The notes under the pieces: model-generated
What the model saw: only the letters and a program-made list of their open reading frames with translations
What the model was told of the DNA's origin: nothing
The model's database searches: none
Position numbers and translations under genes: made by a program
NCBI GenBank assembly: GCA_026874595.1
Contig: CM049312.1
Location: 47,743,429-47,807,428 of the forward strand
Source: Sipunculus nudus
Lineage: Eukaryota > Annelida > Sipuncula > Golfingiida > Sipunculidae
Direction: 5' to 3'
DNA length: 64,000 nucleotides
Part shown: positions 12,262-25,200 of the stretch, piece by piece
How positions within the stretch are numbered: position 1 is the stretch's first letter
Layout: the number at the start of each line of letters is the position of its first letter

Positions 12262-14244
12262 TCCGCCAAAACAGAGTTTTGCGGATACTATGTTTTCAGC
12301 TGCACGCCGCGTAGGTTTCCGGATAACTCCTCCGTAACCGCTGGGCGAAATTTTACGAAACCCGGGATTATGTTCGGGTCACATGTGAACTGCTGCGCCC
12401 TGATTTTGTTTTGACCTCTGACCTTTCCTCTGCACTTTGCGTCCGTTTGTGCGTCTGTTTCCACACATTAACCCACATATCTCGGGAACCGTTTGACCGA
12501 TCAGGAAATTTTTTTTGCACAAATGTAGCCCTTGGAGAGCTTTATAACATACACAAATAATGGTGGCGCCACCTGCAACCATGTTTGCACAGTGTCCATC
12601 TGTTCGTCTGCCTTGGGTTAAAATCACTCATATCTCTGCAGTGACTTGACTAATTCACCTGAAATTTGGCATACATATACATCCTGGATAGCTTTTCTGA
12701 TTTTGTGACAGGTGGCGCCACCTACATTCACGTTTACGCTGCAGACATCCAAGCTCATATCTTGGGAACCGTTTGACCGATCAGGAAAATTTTTTTGCAC
12801 AAATTTAGCCCTTGGAGAGCTTTATAACATACACAAAAAATGGTGGCGCCACCTGCAACCATGTTTGCACAGTGTCCATCTGTTCGTCTGCCTTGGGTTA
12901 AAATCACTCATATCTCTGCAGTGACTTGACTAATTCACCTGAAATTTGGCATACATATACATCCTGGATAGCTTTTCTGATTTTGTGACAGGTGGCGCCA
13001 CCTACATTCACGTTTACGCTGCAGACATCCAAGCTCATATCTTGGGAACCGTTTGACCGATCAGGAAAATTTTTTTGTACAAATTTAGCCCTTGGAGAGC
13101 TTTATAACATACACAAAAAATGGTGGCGCCACCTGCAACCATGTTTGCACAGTGTCCATCTGTTCGTCTGCCTTGGGTTAAAATCACTCATATCTCTGCA
13201 GTGACTTGACTAATTCACCTGAAATTTGGCATGCGTATACATCCTGGATAGCTTTTTTTTTATTTTGTGACAGGTGGCGCCACCTACATTCACGTTTACG
13301 CTGCAGACATCCCAGCTCATATCTCGGCTGATCAGGAAAATTTTTTTGCACAAATGTAGCCCTTGGAGAGCTTTATAACATACACAAAAAATGGTGGCGC
13401 CACCTGCAACCATGTTTGCACAGTGTCCATCTGTTTGTCTGCCTTGGGTTAAAATCACTCATATCTCTGCAGTGACTTGACTAATTCACCTGAAATTCGG
13501 CATGCATATACATCCTGGATAGCTTTTCTGATTTTATGACAGGTGGCGCCACCTACATTCACGTTTACGCTGCAGACATCCAAGCTCATATCTCAGGAAC
13601 CGTTTGACCGATCAGGAAAATTTTTTTGCACAAATGTAGCCCTTGGAGAGCTTTATAACATACGCAAAACTGGTGGCGCCACCTACAGCCATTTTTGCAC
13701 AGCTCCTGTCTGTTTGTCTGCCATGGGATAAAATCACTCATATCTTGGCAGTGGTTTGACATATCTGGCTAAAATTTTGCAGGTTTATACATCCCCGACA
13801 GCTCTCTTGATTTTATGACAGATGGAGCCACCTGCATTCTAGTTTATGCAGCAGATATCCAAGCTCATATCTTGGGAACCGTTTGACCGATTGGGCCAAA
13901 GTTTTGCATGTGTATAGTTCTCACATAGCTCTTTATCATACGCAAAACTGGTGCCGTCACCTGCAACCATTTTTGCTCAGCGTCCATCTGATTGTCTGCC
14001 ACGGGCTAAAATCACTCATATACATGTAGTGGTTTGACTTATCTGCCTTAAATTTTGCATATGTATACAACTGGGACGGCTTTCTTGATTTTGTGGTAGG
14101 GGGGGCAACCTTCATACACAATTTGGCTGCAGACATCCATGCTAATATGCAACACTTCACTCTATTTCCCCTTGCCACTTAATCCATGCCTCACTTCACC
14201 CATTCCACTCTGATTTAGGCGGATACACGTAGTCGCTTGTCTAG
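12262..14244 (+). mobile_element. Family C Helitron-like element, copy 2 with expanded internal tandem array
   Basis: Begins A|TCCGCCAAAAC and forms a hairpin with GTTTTGCGGATAC. Ends GGCGGATAC, GTAGTCGCTTGT, CTAG|TT, where about 14 bases including the second hairpin arm are missing compared with copies 1 and 5. Inside, 280-base units are repeated head to tail from about 12430 to 13700. The units starting at 12711 and 12991 are nearly identical, which points to recent amplification. Each unit carries two GGTGGCGCCACC palindromes (12562, 12711, 12842, 12991, 13122, 13273, 13393, 13542, 13672). Confidence 0.78.
12562..13700 (+). repeat. 280-bp tandem array inside family C copy 2
   Basis: Consecutive units begin with CAGGTGGCGCCACCTACATT at 12709, 12989, 13271 and 13540. 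The first two spacings are 280 and 282 bases, and the last unit is slightly shorter through a small deletion near 13325. The open frames at 12712-12924 and 12992-13204 translate identically only because the DNA is duplicated; I do not regard them as genes. Confidence 0.9.
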
Positions 14245-15125
14245 TTGTTATTGTTTTCACTGTATCTCCTTAATTGTAATGCTGTTTCCACTCCGATATG
14301 CAAAAACTTTCCTTGAAAAAATAATTCAAGGTGTAATCCAGAAGATGCAATGTTGTGTAATGTAGCATTTTTAAAGAAATCAATTTTCTTTTAAATGATT
14401 TTAACAAATATAATTGAACCCATCAGTATGCTTAAATTATTATAAAACATGAAGCACATTATGGATAAATAAAGACACAATTAAAAATTGTGAAATCTAA
14501 ATCAAGTATTATTTTTAGATATTTATTGTTTTGCAGATTTAAAAGATATATTTTTGTGGTAAAAAATAAATATACATTTGTATGCATGATGTGGTGTTAT
14601 CTGACAAGATTGAGATTTATGATGATGCAATTGAGAATTATGAATCAACTTTTATATTCAGATATATATGTTAAATTGGAAATGTATAGAAATATAAACT
14701 TAAATTAGAAAATAATTGATGTGATAAAAAAATGAGGATTTAATACAAACATTTGTTCATTATTTTCCTGCCTCAGCAGAATTTGAGATCAGGCTTTGTT
14801 TGCCCTGTTTTATGTTGTTAATTAGCTATATTTCAACTGTATACATTTCATAAAAAAAATACATATATATTTAATAATATATATTATACAAAAAAATAGA
14901 TTCAGTTGAACAAATGTGTAAACTACTGAAATGTCAACAGTTAATCGAAAAACCAACTAATGATCATGGTAATAGTACAGATCATTTGTTCACAAACTGC
15001 AATCATATAAACCAACCATGGCCTTATTACCTCTTCCTCTTACACTTTATCTCCGTTTGATATTATTTTAGATTTTTACCTTCAAGGTTAACGTCAGCTG
15101 AGCACAGTGACCCATAGGTCCCTTG
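14245..15125 (+). mobile_element. Family A 3' portion with decayed EEP remnant
   Basis: AT-rich interior ending CAGCTGAGCACAGTGACCC ATAGGTCCCTTG near 15097-15125 (palindrome mutated). From 14925 to about 15060 is a decayed stretch matching the endonuclease-like segment at 59340-59540. It also gives the unoccupied form of the site (GATTTTTACCTTCAAGG, about 15070) that is split by the B-E element at 25537. Confidence 0.65.
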
Positions 15126-15329
15126 TCACTAGTTAATATTGACAAGAATGTTTTTTCCTAATGCCATGGAGGCAATGTTTACAATCACAGGTATAAAGCT
15201 CTCTGTGGGTATATAAAGACGGCTGTACATTAATTATTAATAATTGGTATCCATACTCAACTTAATTCAAGATTTTGCCATCAGTGAGTGTCTGTATTTT
15301 GTGTTCAATATGCATCTGTAGTAATTTTT
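15126..15329. other. Spacer
   Basis: Resembles internal B-E sequence (CTCTGTGGCTATATAA, as at 26755 and 28500). No gene. Confidence 0.5.
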
Positions 15330-15714
15330 AGCGAACTTGTGAGCTAATGTGATGATGTGGCAGTGTCAGTCGTCTGAAGGTTAACCCATACTGTTTTGAA
15401 AACAACCAGAGCTAGCATCATGAAATTTAATGTAAAAAAATTAGCCATCTGAAAAATGCTGTATTTTCTTAGATTTTATAGAGAAAAAGCTAAAAAACCT
15501 TTAAAAGTCCTCTCCTCCGAAACTGTCAAGCCAAATTTTTCAATATTTCAATACCATCTCTCTCAGGTTTGTTTGAATGAGAGCAAAAAGAGCACACTAA
15601 AATGACGGTCTCAGAAACGGCCAGAGCTGTCGTCACCAAATTTTATGCCAGTGTTGGTCACATGAGTCATATATAAAATTTAGGTATTGGTGGTGGCACC
15701 TGCATTGACTTTTT
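15330..15714 (+). mobile_element. Family B 5' fragment
   Basis: Starts AGCGAACTTGTGAGC after a T-run, continues with ATGATGTGGC, GTTAACCCATACT and GAGCTAGCATCATGAAATT, and reaches the degenerate palindrome GGTGGTGGCACC near 15690. It stops where family A copy 15715 begins, without the family's 3' end. Confidence 0.75.
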
Positions 15715-16571
15715 AGCTCAGCTGACTATAAGTCATCTGAGCTAAAGTCGTGGTCCATTGTCCGTCGTCCGTCCATCTGTCCGTCCGTCTGTCTGGATGT
15801 CCGTCCGTAGGACTGGCACGTTTTGACACCATTGGACCTAAGAATCTGAAATTCGGCATACAGCTAGATGTCTCCAAAATCCCCTACCATGCCAATAATT
15901 TGATCACTAGGACTAAATTCCTTCGAAATATTAATTAAAAACTTCATTTTTCCATTAAAAACCCATTGTTACACTGTAAGACTGCCTAATATCAAAACCA
16001 CTGATCTGACTTTGATCATATATGATATACATATTTTTCTATACATTCACTATGCACATGCCAGAAATGATTTCAGTATTGTGTAATTGTTTTAAGTTAT
16101 GGGCCCAAACATAATGCACTTTTTAAAAAATCAAGAAATATATTTACTCCCTTAACAAGAAGATTGCTGAAGCTGGAGATTTTTTGTCAGGGATGTAACA
16201 TAATTTAATCAAGATTCAATTGAATATCCAAAATTAGTTCTGAATTTTTCAAATTTTATAAGTTATTAGTATGAATATAAAATTAGTACTTTTTAATAAA
16301 TAGTTAAACTCTTTTATTATATGTGCTGCTTATAAGGTTATGGCCAAGTCAAAATCTGTGTGACAATAGCACTCCATTTGTTAATAAAATAAATGAAATC
16401 AATCCTCTTCCCTGTCTCCAAAGATACTATCAAAATCATACATAAGCTAAACACCAACAACTCATAATAAAGCTTATATTTATAACCACAAAAAAACAGC
16501 ATGTGCCTCATTCCCAAATCATATTTTTTATCATATATAACAGCTGAGCGCCGTGACCCATGGGTACCTTG
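15715..16571 (+). mobile_element. Family A element, compact complete copy
   Basis: Shortest copy with both ends: 5' hairpin AGCTCAGCTGACTATAAGTC plus ATCTGAGCT at 15715, CCGT-type run, family A interior, and 3' end CAGCTGAGC (16541), GACCCATGGGT, ACCTTG at about 16570. 857 bases, no coding capacity. Confidence 0.8.
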
Positions 16572-16984
16572 TTTTATTACAAATTTATAAAACTTCTAAA
16601 TAAAAAAATGAATGTGATAAAAACTATTATTGGAAAAAGTGGATATGCTAAAAAAAATAGGCTTTAATATAAACTTAAATGCATTATTCCCTTGAAAATG
16701 AAATAAAGGTATAAGTCCATTCTGTCCACTTGCCTGTCATGTAAATTTTTCATATGCGTCACAGTCTCTCAGAATTTTTACTGTTTTTCCTCATGACAGT
16801 CTTGTCAAAGTATTAGTTTTGCAATCATATATGAGAACTTTACTATAACCAAGTAGGAGGGCCCCGTTCCTCTTAACTTCTCATATGCTTATATATGAAA
16901 ATATTACAATAGAATATTTTGCGTATTTTGCATTTGCGAAAATTCAAACTTCAGCTGAGTGCCGTGACCCACGAGTCCCTTGTT
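16572..16984 (+). mobile_element. Family A 3' portion
   Basis: Interior shared with 11090-11400 and 47930-48220 (AAAAAGTGGATATGC, CTTGCCTGTC, AACCAAGTAGGAGGGCC), ending CAGCTGAGTGCCGTGACCC ACGAGTCCCTTG. No 5' end. Confidence 0.7.
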
Positions 16985-17621
16985 CTTCATATTTACCATA
17001 AATATTACCCTTTATAGTTCCTATGTACATGCTGGAAATAAAGTCAGTATTACTTAATTTGTTAAAGTTATGGGCCCAAACATAAAGCACTTTGTAAAAA
17101 AAATGAGGAAAGACTTTTAATCACCACAATAAATGTTAAAGCTAGGGGCTTGTTTTCAGGGATATAACTAGAATTAATCAAAATTCAATTCTATACCCAA
17201 AATGAGATCAGAAGCTTTTTTTTTCCTGTGAGCACTGTTAAATTGAATTTCATAACTGTTTGTATATGCAAGGTTGTTGTAACTCCCACCATCCTCTTCC
17301 CCCCCACCTCACTGAGTCCATGCTCCTTGGCTCTGTGAACAATAGTTCTATTGCTATATCATAAAATTTAATAATTAAAGAACATATATACAGAGAGACA
17401 GAGGCATTGGAACTCTCATCATAACACCCCTCCCCCTCCCCTATCAGTGCTGTATTTCCTGTATATGAAAGTCTGAAATTTGAAAGCAATGTATATATTC
17501 AGTTTTGTAATAAAGCAGATGTGAAACTTTAAAAAAAAATTGATATAATAAAAAAAAATTGAGAAATAATTGAACAAGTTTATATATTATCAGCTTTGTT
17601 TGGCTACAAGTCATCTTCTTT
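16985..17621 (+). mobile_element. Family A interior fragment
   Basis: TACATGCTGGAAATAAAGTC and TTATGGGCCCAAACATAA identify it as family A. C-rich patches at 17295 and 17425 are repeated at 39600 and 39728. No ends, no gene. Confidence 0.6.
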
Positions 17622-18232
17622 AGCAAACCTGTGAGCTAATGTGATGGTGTGGCGTCGTCTGTTGTCTGTCGTTCGTTAGCCGTCGTCTGTACGTAAACCC
17701 ATACTATCTCAAAAAGACAGGAGCTAGCATCACAAAATTTTATGTAAAAAATTAGCTACTGAAAAACTATGTGATTTTGCTTATTTTTTGGCTAACTGCA
17801 TTTTTTTAGATTTTATATTTTAAAAGCTAAAAACCTTTAAAAATCTTCTCAGAACCAGTCCAGCCAAATTGTTCAGAGAAATAATCTCTTAATCCTTCTG
17901 TCTTAAGTTTGTTGGAATGGTTTAAGTTCCGTGAATTTTGGCCGAGTTCTAGGAAGTTGAACTTAGTCGTCTGTCCAAAAAAGCATTCTAAAATGACAAT
18001 CTCTAAAACGGCTCGAGCTATCATCACCAAATTTTATGCCAGTGTTGGTCACATGAGCCATATATGAAATTCAGGTAATGGTGGCGCCACCTGCATTGAC
18101 CTTTTTTGTACAGGGTTATCGGTCATCTGTACATTAACCCATAATTTCTCGGGAAAAACAGGAGCCAACATCCCCAGATTTTATGAAATAATCTGTCACA
18201 TATCAAATGTTGAGGGATTCAGCTTATTTTTT
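17622..18232 (+). mobile_element. Family B 5' fragment
   Basis: AGCAAACCTGTGAGC start, TGTGATGGTGTGGCGTCGTC, GAGCTAGCATCACAAAATT, and the palindrome GGTGGCGCCACC at 18080-18091 followed by TGCATTGACC. Cut by family A at 18233; no 3' end. Confidence 0.75.
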
Positions 18233-19050
18233 AGATCAGTTGACTATAAGTTATCTGAGCTATAGTCGTGGTCCTTTGTCCGTCGTCCGTCCGGCCGTCT
18301 GGCCGTCTGTCCATTAACAGGGCACGTTTTGTAACGGTTGGACCTACGAATCCAAATTTTGCATACAGTTAGATGTCCCCAAAATCTCCTACCATACTGA
18401 AAATTGGGTCACTAAGACTTCGTTCCTTCGAGATATTAAAGAAAAACCTCTGTTTTCCATTGAAAACCCATTGTTACAGTTCAAGACTGCCTAATTTCAA
18501 AACAACTGATCTGAATTTGATCATAGAAAAAAGCATATTTTTTCATACATTTCCTATGTACATACCAAAAATTAGGTCAGTATTGCATAATTTGTTGAAG
18601 TTGTGGGCCCAAACATAAGGCACTTTGTAAAAAATTAGGAGATATATTTACTCACTTCACATAAGAATTGCTGATGTTGGAGACTTTTTTTCAGGGACAT
18701 AATTTCATTTAATCAAGATTCAGTTGTATACCGATCTGGTATACCGAAAATTTGATCTGAATTTTGCAATTATTTAAGTTATTAGCATAAATATAAAATC
18801 AGTAACTGGTGCAAACACAGATCAGATGCCCTTTCATTTCAAACACGAGGGAGTCGCCTTTAACATGCTTTATTACATAAAGCTGGCCTTCTGAAATTAC
18901 AGGAACAATAAACAAGTCCTTAAAACCACATACTGACTTGTTGTGACCCTTACTGTTTATAATATAAAGACATATCTGTATGAGTGTACTGTAACATTAT
19001 ATACTCTCAGCAAATATTCTCTGAAATATCCATAACTAAAGTCCTATATA

Positions 19051-20051
19051 CCGTAAAACCTCCACTTAAAACCGTGGTTTAATCAAGAAATTCAAAATCT
19101 TGAAATCAGGTTGATTTCCTGAAAGCACTGTGCGGTTTTATACAAGAAGGGTTTCCTGAATATCTTCCTGACAGACATAGTTTTTGGGCCGGCGAATGGG
19201 CGATAATATTGCAACTTTCGAAGGCCGTTCTTAGCAGCAGTCTCGCATGCATGGGAGCTGTGTGTAAATGTATTATTTACGATTATTTGTAATTTATAAT
19301 TTAAATATTGCTGATTAGTTTTCGTATGATATATAACTTGTTATAAAATCTTGGTAATTGTCACCAAATAATATGTTTACAACAACCCTGCTGTAACACA
19401 CAGTGGCCCACTTTGTTGGGCATGATCAAGCAAAATTGAAATAAAAGCCTACTTTAAACCCATTTGCGGCATTATTTAGCGCAATGATTGTTTGTTTAAA
19501 ACGTAAAATGAATAAAAAGCTGACATTGTAAAGAGTCACACAATGGCAGACGATTTTGTAAAATTTGTAAAGTTTGAGTGCCGCCATGTGCTGAAATTAA
19601 GATTTCAATATATTACTTTTAGAATTAAAATATACAGTGACTTGAAATGGATCAGCAGAATATTTTTTTCCAAAATATAATTACAAATCAGTAGCAAACA
19701 AAATACGGCACGGAATATAAAATCTTTATAAACAAGCAGTGGTTCACCGGCCCTTACGTCTTCCCAAACTTCATGCTTGAGTGACCCTAGAAAAAGTGTT
19801 ATGATGTGTTTAAATAAAATGCCCAAGGAATTTTAATGTGGACAAGAATGGCCGAGTCGCAACCTACGCATGTTCATTTCTAGATGATAGCTTGATTGTG
19901 TCTTTTGTCAAATCATTCCGTAGCGAAAGTTGGTGCGGTTTTAAAAGGGGGTTCTTAGTATTTGAGCCCCTCACAGTGTCTCACCTGGAATTTCGGTGAA
20001 TTCTGGGTGCGGTTTTAATCGGAAGTGCAGTTTTAAGTGGAGATTTTACGG
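19051..20051. mobile_element. 1.0-kb TIR element (MITE-like) nested in the solo LTR
   Basis: Left end CCGTAAAACCTCCACTTAAA and right end, read in reverse complement, CCGTAAAATCTCCACTTAAA: about 24 matching bases with one mismatch at the start. Both ends abut TA (19049-19050 and 20052-20053), consistent with TA target duplication as in Tc1/mariner-type elements. No transposase frame. Superfamily uncertain. Confidence 0.7.
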
Positions 20052-20852
20052 TAGATAGACAGCTTTAAGTTGAATTACAAAACATAGTCCTATTGCAAGT
20101 ATTATATCATACCCTCCCTATTATTCACTTTACCTAAACATTAATGTGCATGTGCAAATTGCAGTTATATTTACCTTGGGGAACAGAATGACATATATAG
20201 CCATATAATAACGTTCTCTTTCTGGAAGAAGTTAAACTTAATCATACATATTTAGAGCACTGTGAACCCTTACATTTAAATAATATAGAAGTCTCATATA
20301 GTGTCTGGTCTTACAGGTGTTATTAAAATGAAAACTATCAATTAAGCAATGACCACAAATAAACACTACAACACAGAATGATGTTGCCCACTTGAATGTA
20401 ATACAACATATTTACAAGCCTGTATGTATCTTAAATGCATTCAATTTAATGTGAGAACCTTCTTACAACCTTAAACAATACCCCAAAATGCTCAGTCAAA
20501 TATGCAATTCCAGACAGGTAAACAATGTGATTAAATTTACTCCGGTATACAAAGTCTCAAGCGATTATAGTAATCTACCCTGATTTACGTTTAATACAGA
20601 CATCAAACGAATAATATTGCGAGAATACATGAATGGCACAGCAAACAAACATCTCGGAATACTTAAATTCGTCCTCAGTGTCAAACTCGCATATTAAATT
20701 AATCTTTAATGCTAAACACAACCGTATGAAACTCATCCTCGGCGTCAAACTCAAACATTAAACTCGACCTCAGAACAAAATGGGTTTCATATGATTTCAC
20801 ATTTAAAGCATAACGTTTATAACTCACAGAGTTGTAGTTTCACCGCACAATG

Positions 20853-20860
20853 TATATAAA
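20853..20860 (+). promoter_or_regulatory. TATA box of the solo LTR
   Basis: TATATAAA lies about 235 bases upstream of the LTR's CA end, where a U3/R boundary would be expected. Confidence 0.45.
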
Positions 20861-23761
20861 ACCAATTATAAGGCTACAATACCTTGAGGAGTGAGTCTCC
20901 CTCGAGCTTGAAATTACAAGAAATCGTCACAATCACAGAAATAGCGCCGCTGGACTACCTACGGGTCCCGCGCTTCAGAACTTTGCGACTTTCACCTTTA
21001 CAAATTCTGACTATACAAAAAGGGGGAGCGGTCCCTGAACTAATTAGGCGGGACCATTTTAAATATGAAGTCGCTCTATACGAAACAGTAACTAAAATTT
21101 TGCCCAACTTTGGCCACAGCACCTTTTTTCCTGTAAGTACTCTGGATTTTATATTCACAGCATGTACACATAAGGATTTAATCTGTTTAAATCTGAAATT
21201 TGAAAATAAAAGCTGCAAAATTAGGCTAGTTGTTGAATTTTTTTTTGGAGGCTCTTGTTGTATTCCCTTACATTGTCAAGCAGTCCACTTTGGTCACTGT
21301 AGGTCATTCAATGTAGCTCTCTATGCTCACCAGGCTGTTGTTATGAAATCCCATCACTGGTGCAAGCCCTCTCTCTTGTTGAGCTTGATCAGGCTGTCTG
21401 CAGTTAATACCCCCTCTCTCACCCTCCCCCCCAACCACTATTTAGTAGACAGACCTGTACTATAAACAAGATGAATCTTATAATTTCACATTTCTTTCAG
21501 CAACCAGCAGTAACAACAGAGACTTCTCTCCCACCCACCCCTACAATACACAGGACAAATAAACAAGACAAATCTTATAATTTTAATGTTAAATTAATTC
21601 TTTTGGTTAAGACTTTGACAATTTGGATTAAAAAAAAAAATGTTCAGGAATTTAATCATAGTATTAAAATGTGATAAATACCATACCAAAAGTTTGGACA
21701 CTAGAATTTCTTTCCTTTGAGATGTTAAGAAAAAACTTTAATTTTTAATTAAAAACCCATTGTTACACTTCAAGACTGCCTAATATCAAAACCACTGATC
21801 TGACTTAGATCATATATAATATACATGTTCTTCTATACACTCTCCATGCACATGGTCAGAAATGATGTCAGTATTGTAGAATTGTTTTAAGTTATGGGCC
21901 CGAACATAATGCACTTTGAAAAAAAAAACAAAAAAAATATATTTACTCCCTTAACATAAAAATTGCTGAAGGTAGAGATTTTTTTTTCGTCAGGGATATA
22001 ACATTATTTAATCAAGATTCAATTGTATACCCAAAATTAGTTCTGAATTTTTCAAATGTTATAAGTTGTTAGCATAAATATAAAATCAGTACCTTAAATT
22101 TTGCCTAATTTTGATCATGGCATGTTTGTTTCGTGTAAGCACTGTTGATATAATTTTCATACCATGCAGAAATAAGGATTTCAGCTTGTTAGTTTTGAAA
22201 GTTGAAAGTCATTGGCCAAAAACTGCAGCTTTAATTAAAGTTTTTAAGAGAGCATGTCAGACCCAGGCTTTACCAAGCCCCTCTTCAGTCACCTGTATGT
22301 CTTCAAGTTGACCTTTCAGGCCAATTATGCACGCTTGATATGGGCCATATACTTGCAGCTGGGCAGCTTATTGCTGGCCACAGCTTATTCAGGTGTCCAA
22401 CCCAGCTCATCTATTAGTTGTTTAGACCAACAGCATAACAATAAACAATGAATAAATAAATTTTTATAGGTCTATAATAACAACTTTAAAAATAATCAGT
22501 AGAAAAAAGAAATTGACAGTTGATGAGTAACACTAACAGGGAATTACCTTGCAGTTACTGACTTTTTTATGGATTTTGTATGGATGGATGAAAATGTATT
22601 CCAAGTAACACCATTGAGTCACCTATGTTATTTTTCTGTTCAATTTAATAATTAAATTATATTGTTCTATACTATTAGGGATTATATGAAGGAAATTATT
22701 GATTGACAAAAATGCAGTTGATAATATTGATCTAAATTCTCAGGTCTTTCTTAAGTGTTTCAGCTTGTTAATTTATATTGATTTCAAATTTTAAAAAAGT
22801 TAAAATATGTCAAATTTTTTAATTTTACTCGGACAAGTACTGATTAAAGATGTCAATATGTTTCACTCATGACATTCAGACACGTGGGTGTAACAGCTGT
22901 CACAAGACTATGTAAATAATCAAAATTTATATTACTGGTTCCTATATTTCAGTTAATAAAATTAAACTTGCCCATCTCTAGTTTTCTCCTTGTATAATTT
23001 ATAGGGTATTCTTATCATCACGTTATTTTTTACACATATAGTGGTTTCATAGCTGAGATACTTCAGATTTTTTTCTGATACATTTTTTTTAATAAAAAAA
23101 TTTGAATATGATAAAAAATCAGATCTTAGACAAGTTCTCATTATGATTTCTGTAATGTTAATAATTATCATAAGACTCTTGCTATGTCTAGTGTAGATTG
23201 ATGTGAAGGTAGTCCAAAGTGAATATTATAGTTTTATTTTTTAATATAAATAAAATTCATAAAACCAGGTACTTATGATCATTATTTAAATTTGTGAAAT
23301 TTGTTTATTCTGGATTCTCAAGAACTTTGTTTGGCTGAAACTGAACAAATACCAGACATAGTGCAGTACTTTGCAAATGTATTTGAATGCAAATATGAAT
23401 ATGTACTCCATAATTTCATGTATAAGTATAGTAATACAGGTAAAAATGAAAGTATTTGAATACAAATATTTTAATTAATCATTTATTTCGATAATATTAT
23501 TAAAAATCTTCGATGAAAAAACATGAAACTGTTATTATTTTTAATTTGAATTATCCAACTGTAAATAATATTAATGACATCAATCCCGTTCCCTGTCTCC
23601 AAGGATATTATCAAAATCTTACATAACTTGAGTTAAACACCATCAACTCCTAATAGAGCTTATATTACCTCACAAAACCAGCCTTTGCCTACCTCCTCTT
23701 CCAAATCATATTTTGTGATCATAATTAACAGCTGAGCACCGTGACCCATGGGTCCCTTGTT

Positions 23762-25200
23762 TCCCCTTGGTTCATCAATAAATGGTTTCAGGCCACAGGT
23801 TTCATTTATTACACAGTGCATATGCTTGAGCTCATGTCCATTATTCTATAATTTACAGAGTTACATTTTAGCAGGGCCATTTTCTCTTAGTTTTTTTAAA
23901 TGCTTATATACATGAAAAACCATGCTATCTGCATTTACTAAGATTTTTAGGGAAAAAGCTGATAAACCTTTAAAAGTCTTCTTGTAAACGGTCCAGCCAA
24001 ATTGTTCAATATTTCACAGAAAGGATCCCAGAGGCGAGCCCTTTCAAGTTTGTTCAAATGGTTCAAATGGGCAAAAACCTCATAATTTTAGCCTATTTCA
24101 GCTTAAAAATGTTTATGATGAATCTGTCAAGTTGAATTGTTCAGTTTTTCACAAGAATTATCCTAGGACATGGTTCTTTCAATCATATAAGAATAGATTG
24201 AGTTTGTTGATTTTTGGTCGAGTCGTGAAAAGCTTGGTCTTATGGTAATTATAAAGTCTATTTCAAATTGAGGACTGCAATAGTGTTCTTCTACAAAATT
24301 GTTGCTTCAATTATAACTGCTGTAACATTGCACAAAAATTATTCTTAGGTGGCCTTTGTTCAAGTTTACTTGAATGATTTTTGGCAGAATTATTGGACCT
24401 TTAACAATGAAAGGACTCTCTATCTTTTACTATTTAGATATTTTGATAAAAAGTCTTATGAATATGTCAGCTTGAAAAAAAAGCATTTTCACCAAAGTTT
24501 TTCAGTATGTGTAAACAGATTTACCAACAGGCAAAGATTGCGTCTGTATATTTAAATAGGTTTAGAAAATGTCAACTGTTTCAGATTTGGCAACAGGTCA
24601 ACAGTTCATTCAGTGCAGCCAGATATATGTCAAGAGTTCAATCAGTGCAGCCAAGCACAATGCATGTGATCACCTCATGGATGTCATTTGAACACCTCAT
24701 GGGCACCATGTGATCACCTCATGGGTAGCATGTGATCAGCTCATGAGTATCATGTGATCACCTCATGGGTGTCATGCCTCTCAGGGCTGCATGTGGAGCC
24801 AATCTGTGAGCTTATGCAAAGGTGTGATTACTATTTCAGATTTGGCAACAGGCCAAAGGTCAGTCTGGATCTATTTATAGCTATGGCAGACTGCCAACTG
24901 TATCAGATTAGGCAACAGGTCAAGAGTTCACTCAGTGCAGCCAAGTATAGGTCAAGAGTTCACTCAGTGCACTAGCTGCATTCTATTTATTGCTTTGCCA
25001 GACTGGCCACTGCGTCAGATTTGGCACCAAAGATCAGCCTGAATCTGTTTATAGCTTTGGCAGACTGCCAACTGTGTCAGATTACGCAACAGGTCAAGAA
25101 TTCATTCAGTGCAGCCATGTATCAGGATTAGCCCCACCACCACCACCACCACCAAGTCCTTGCACCTGTGGACAGGGAACATTAGTTATATTTCAACTGT
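23762..25200 (+). mobile_element. Family B-E interior fragment with minisatellites
   Basis: From about 23925 the sequence is family B interior (AAAAGCTGATAAACC, GTCCAGCCAAATTGTTC) without a 5' end. From 24600 it carries the GTCAAGAGTTCA(C/T)TCAGTGCAG minisatellite also present near 28870, 36710, 42400 and 52860. It has no 3' end. No coding sequence; the short open frames are repeats. Confidence 0.65.
24660..24778 (+). repeat. Minisatellite of CATGTGATCACCTCATGGGT type
   Basis: Five imperfect units of about 22-24 bases, each with a TGATCA core and CTCATGGGT. A three-unit version is at 36769-36840. Confidence 0.85.

Larger units (their letters stand above)
18807..21087 (+). mobile_element. Probable solo LTR with 5-bp target duplication
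   Basis: Starts TGGTGCAAAC and ends ACGAAACA, so it has TG...CA termini, flanked on both sides by GTAAC (18802-18806 and 21088-21092). It splits a family A copy. No internal gag/pol and no repeated terminal sequence are seen. With the nested 1.0-kb element removed it is about 1.28 kb, a plausible LTR length. A TATA box near the right end supports plus orientation. The 193-codon open frame at 20884-21465 runs from this LTR into family A DNA and is not a gene. Confidence 0.65.
18233..23760 (+). mobile_element. Family A composite interrupted by a 2.28-kb insertion
   Basis: 5' end AGATCAGTTGACTATAAG (18233), CCGTCCGG run, family A interior to AAATCAGTAAC. It resumes after the insertion at 21088 with ACTAAAATTTTGCCCAAC, as in the uninterrupted text at 8680-8705 and 22085-22110. 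Further interior units start near 21690. 3' end CAGCTGAGC (23729), GACCCATGGGTC, CCTTG to about 23760. Its 23194-23290 stretch is the unoccupied version of the site filled at 40764. Confidence 0.65.

Noticed and set aside
12034-12414. 126-codon open frame
   Set aside because: Crosses a family A 3' end, a poly-C run and the start of family C; proline run comes from poly-C.
12562-13700. Regular repeats considered as a CRISPR-like array
   Set aside because: Units are 280 bases, contiguous and nearly identical throughout, with no unique spacers, and the DNA is eukaryotic.
20884-21465. 193-codon open frame, the longest on the plus strand outside the retrotransposon
   Set aside because: It runs across the solo-LTR right border, the GTAAC duplication and into family A DNA; no domain pattern and no splice context.
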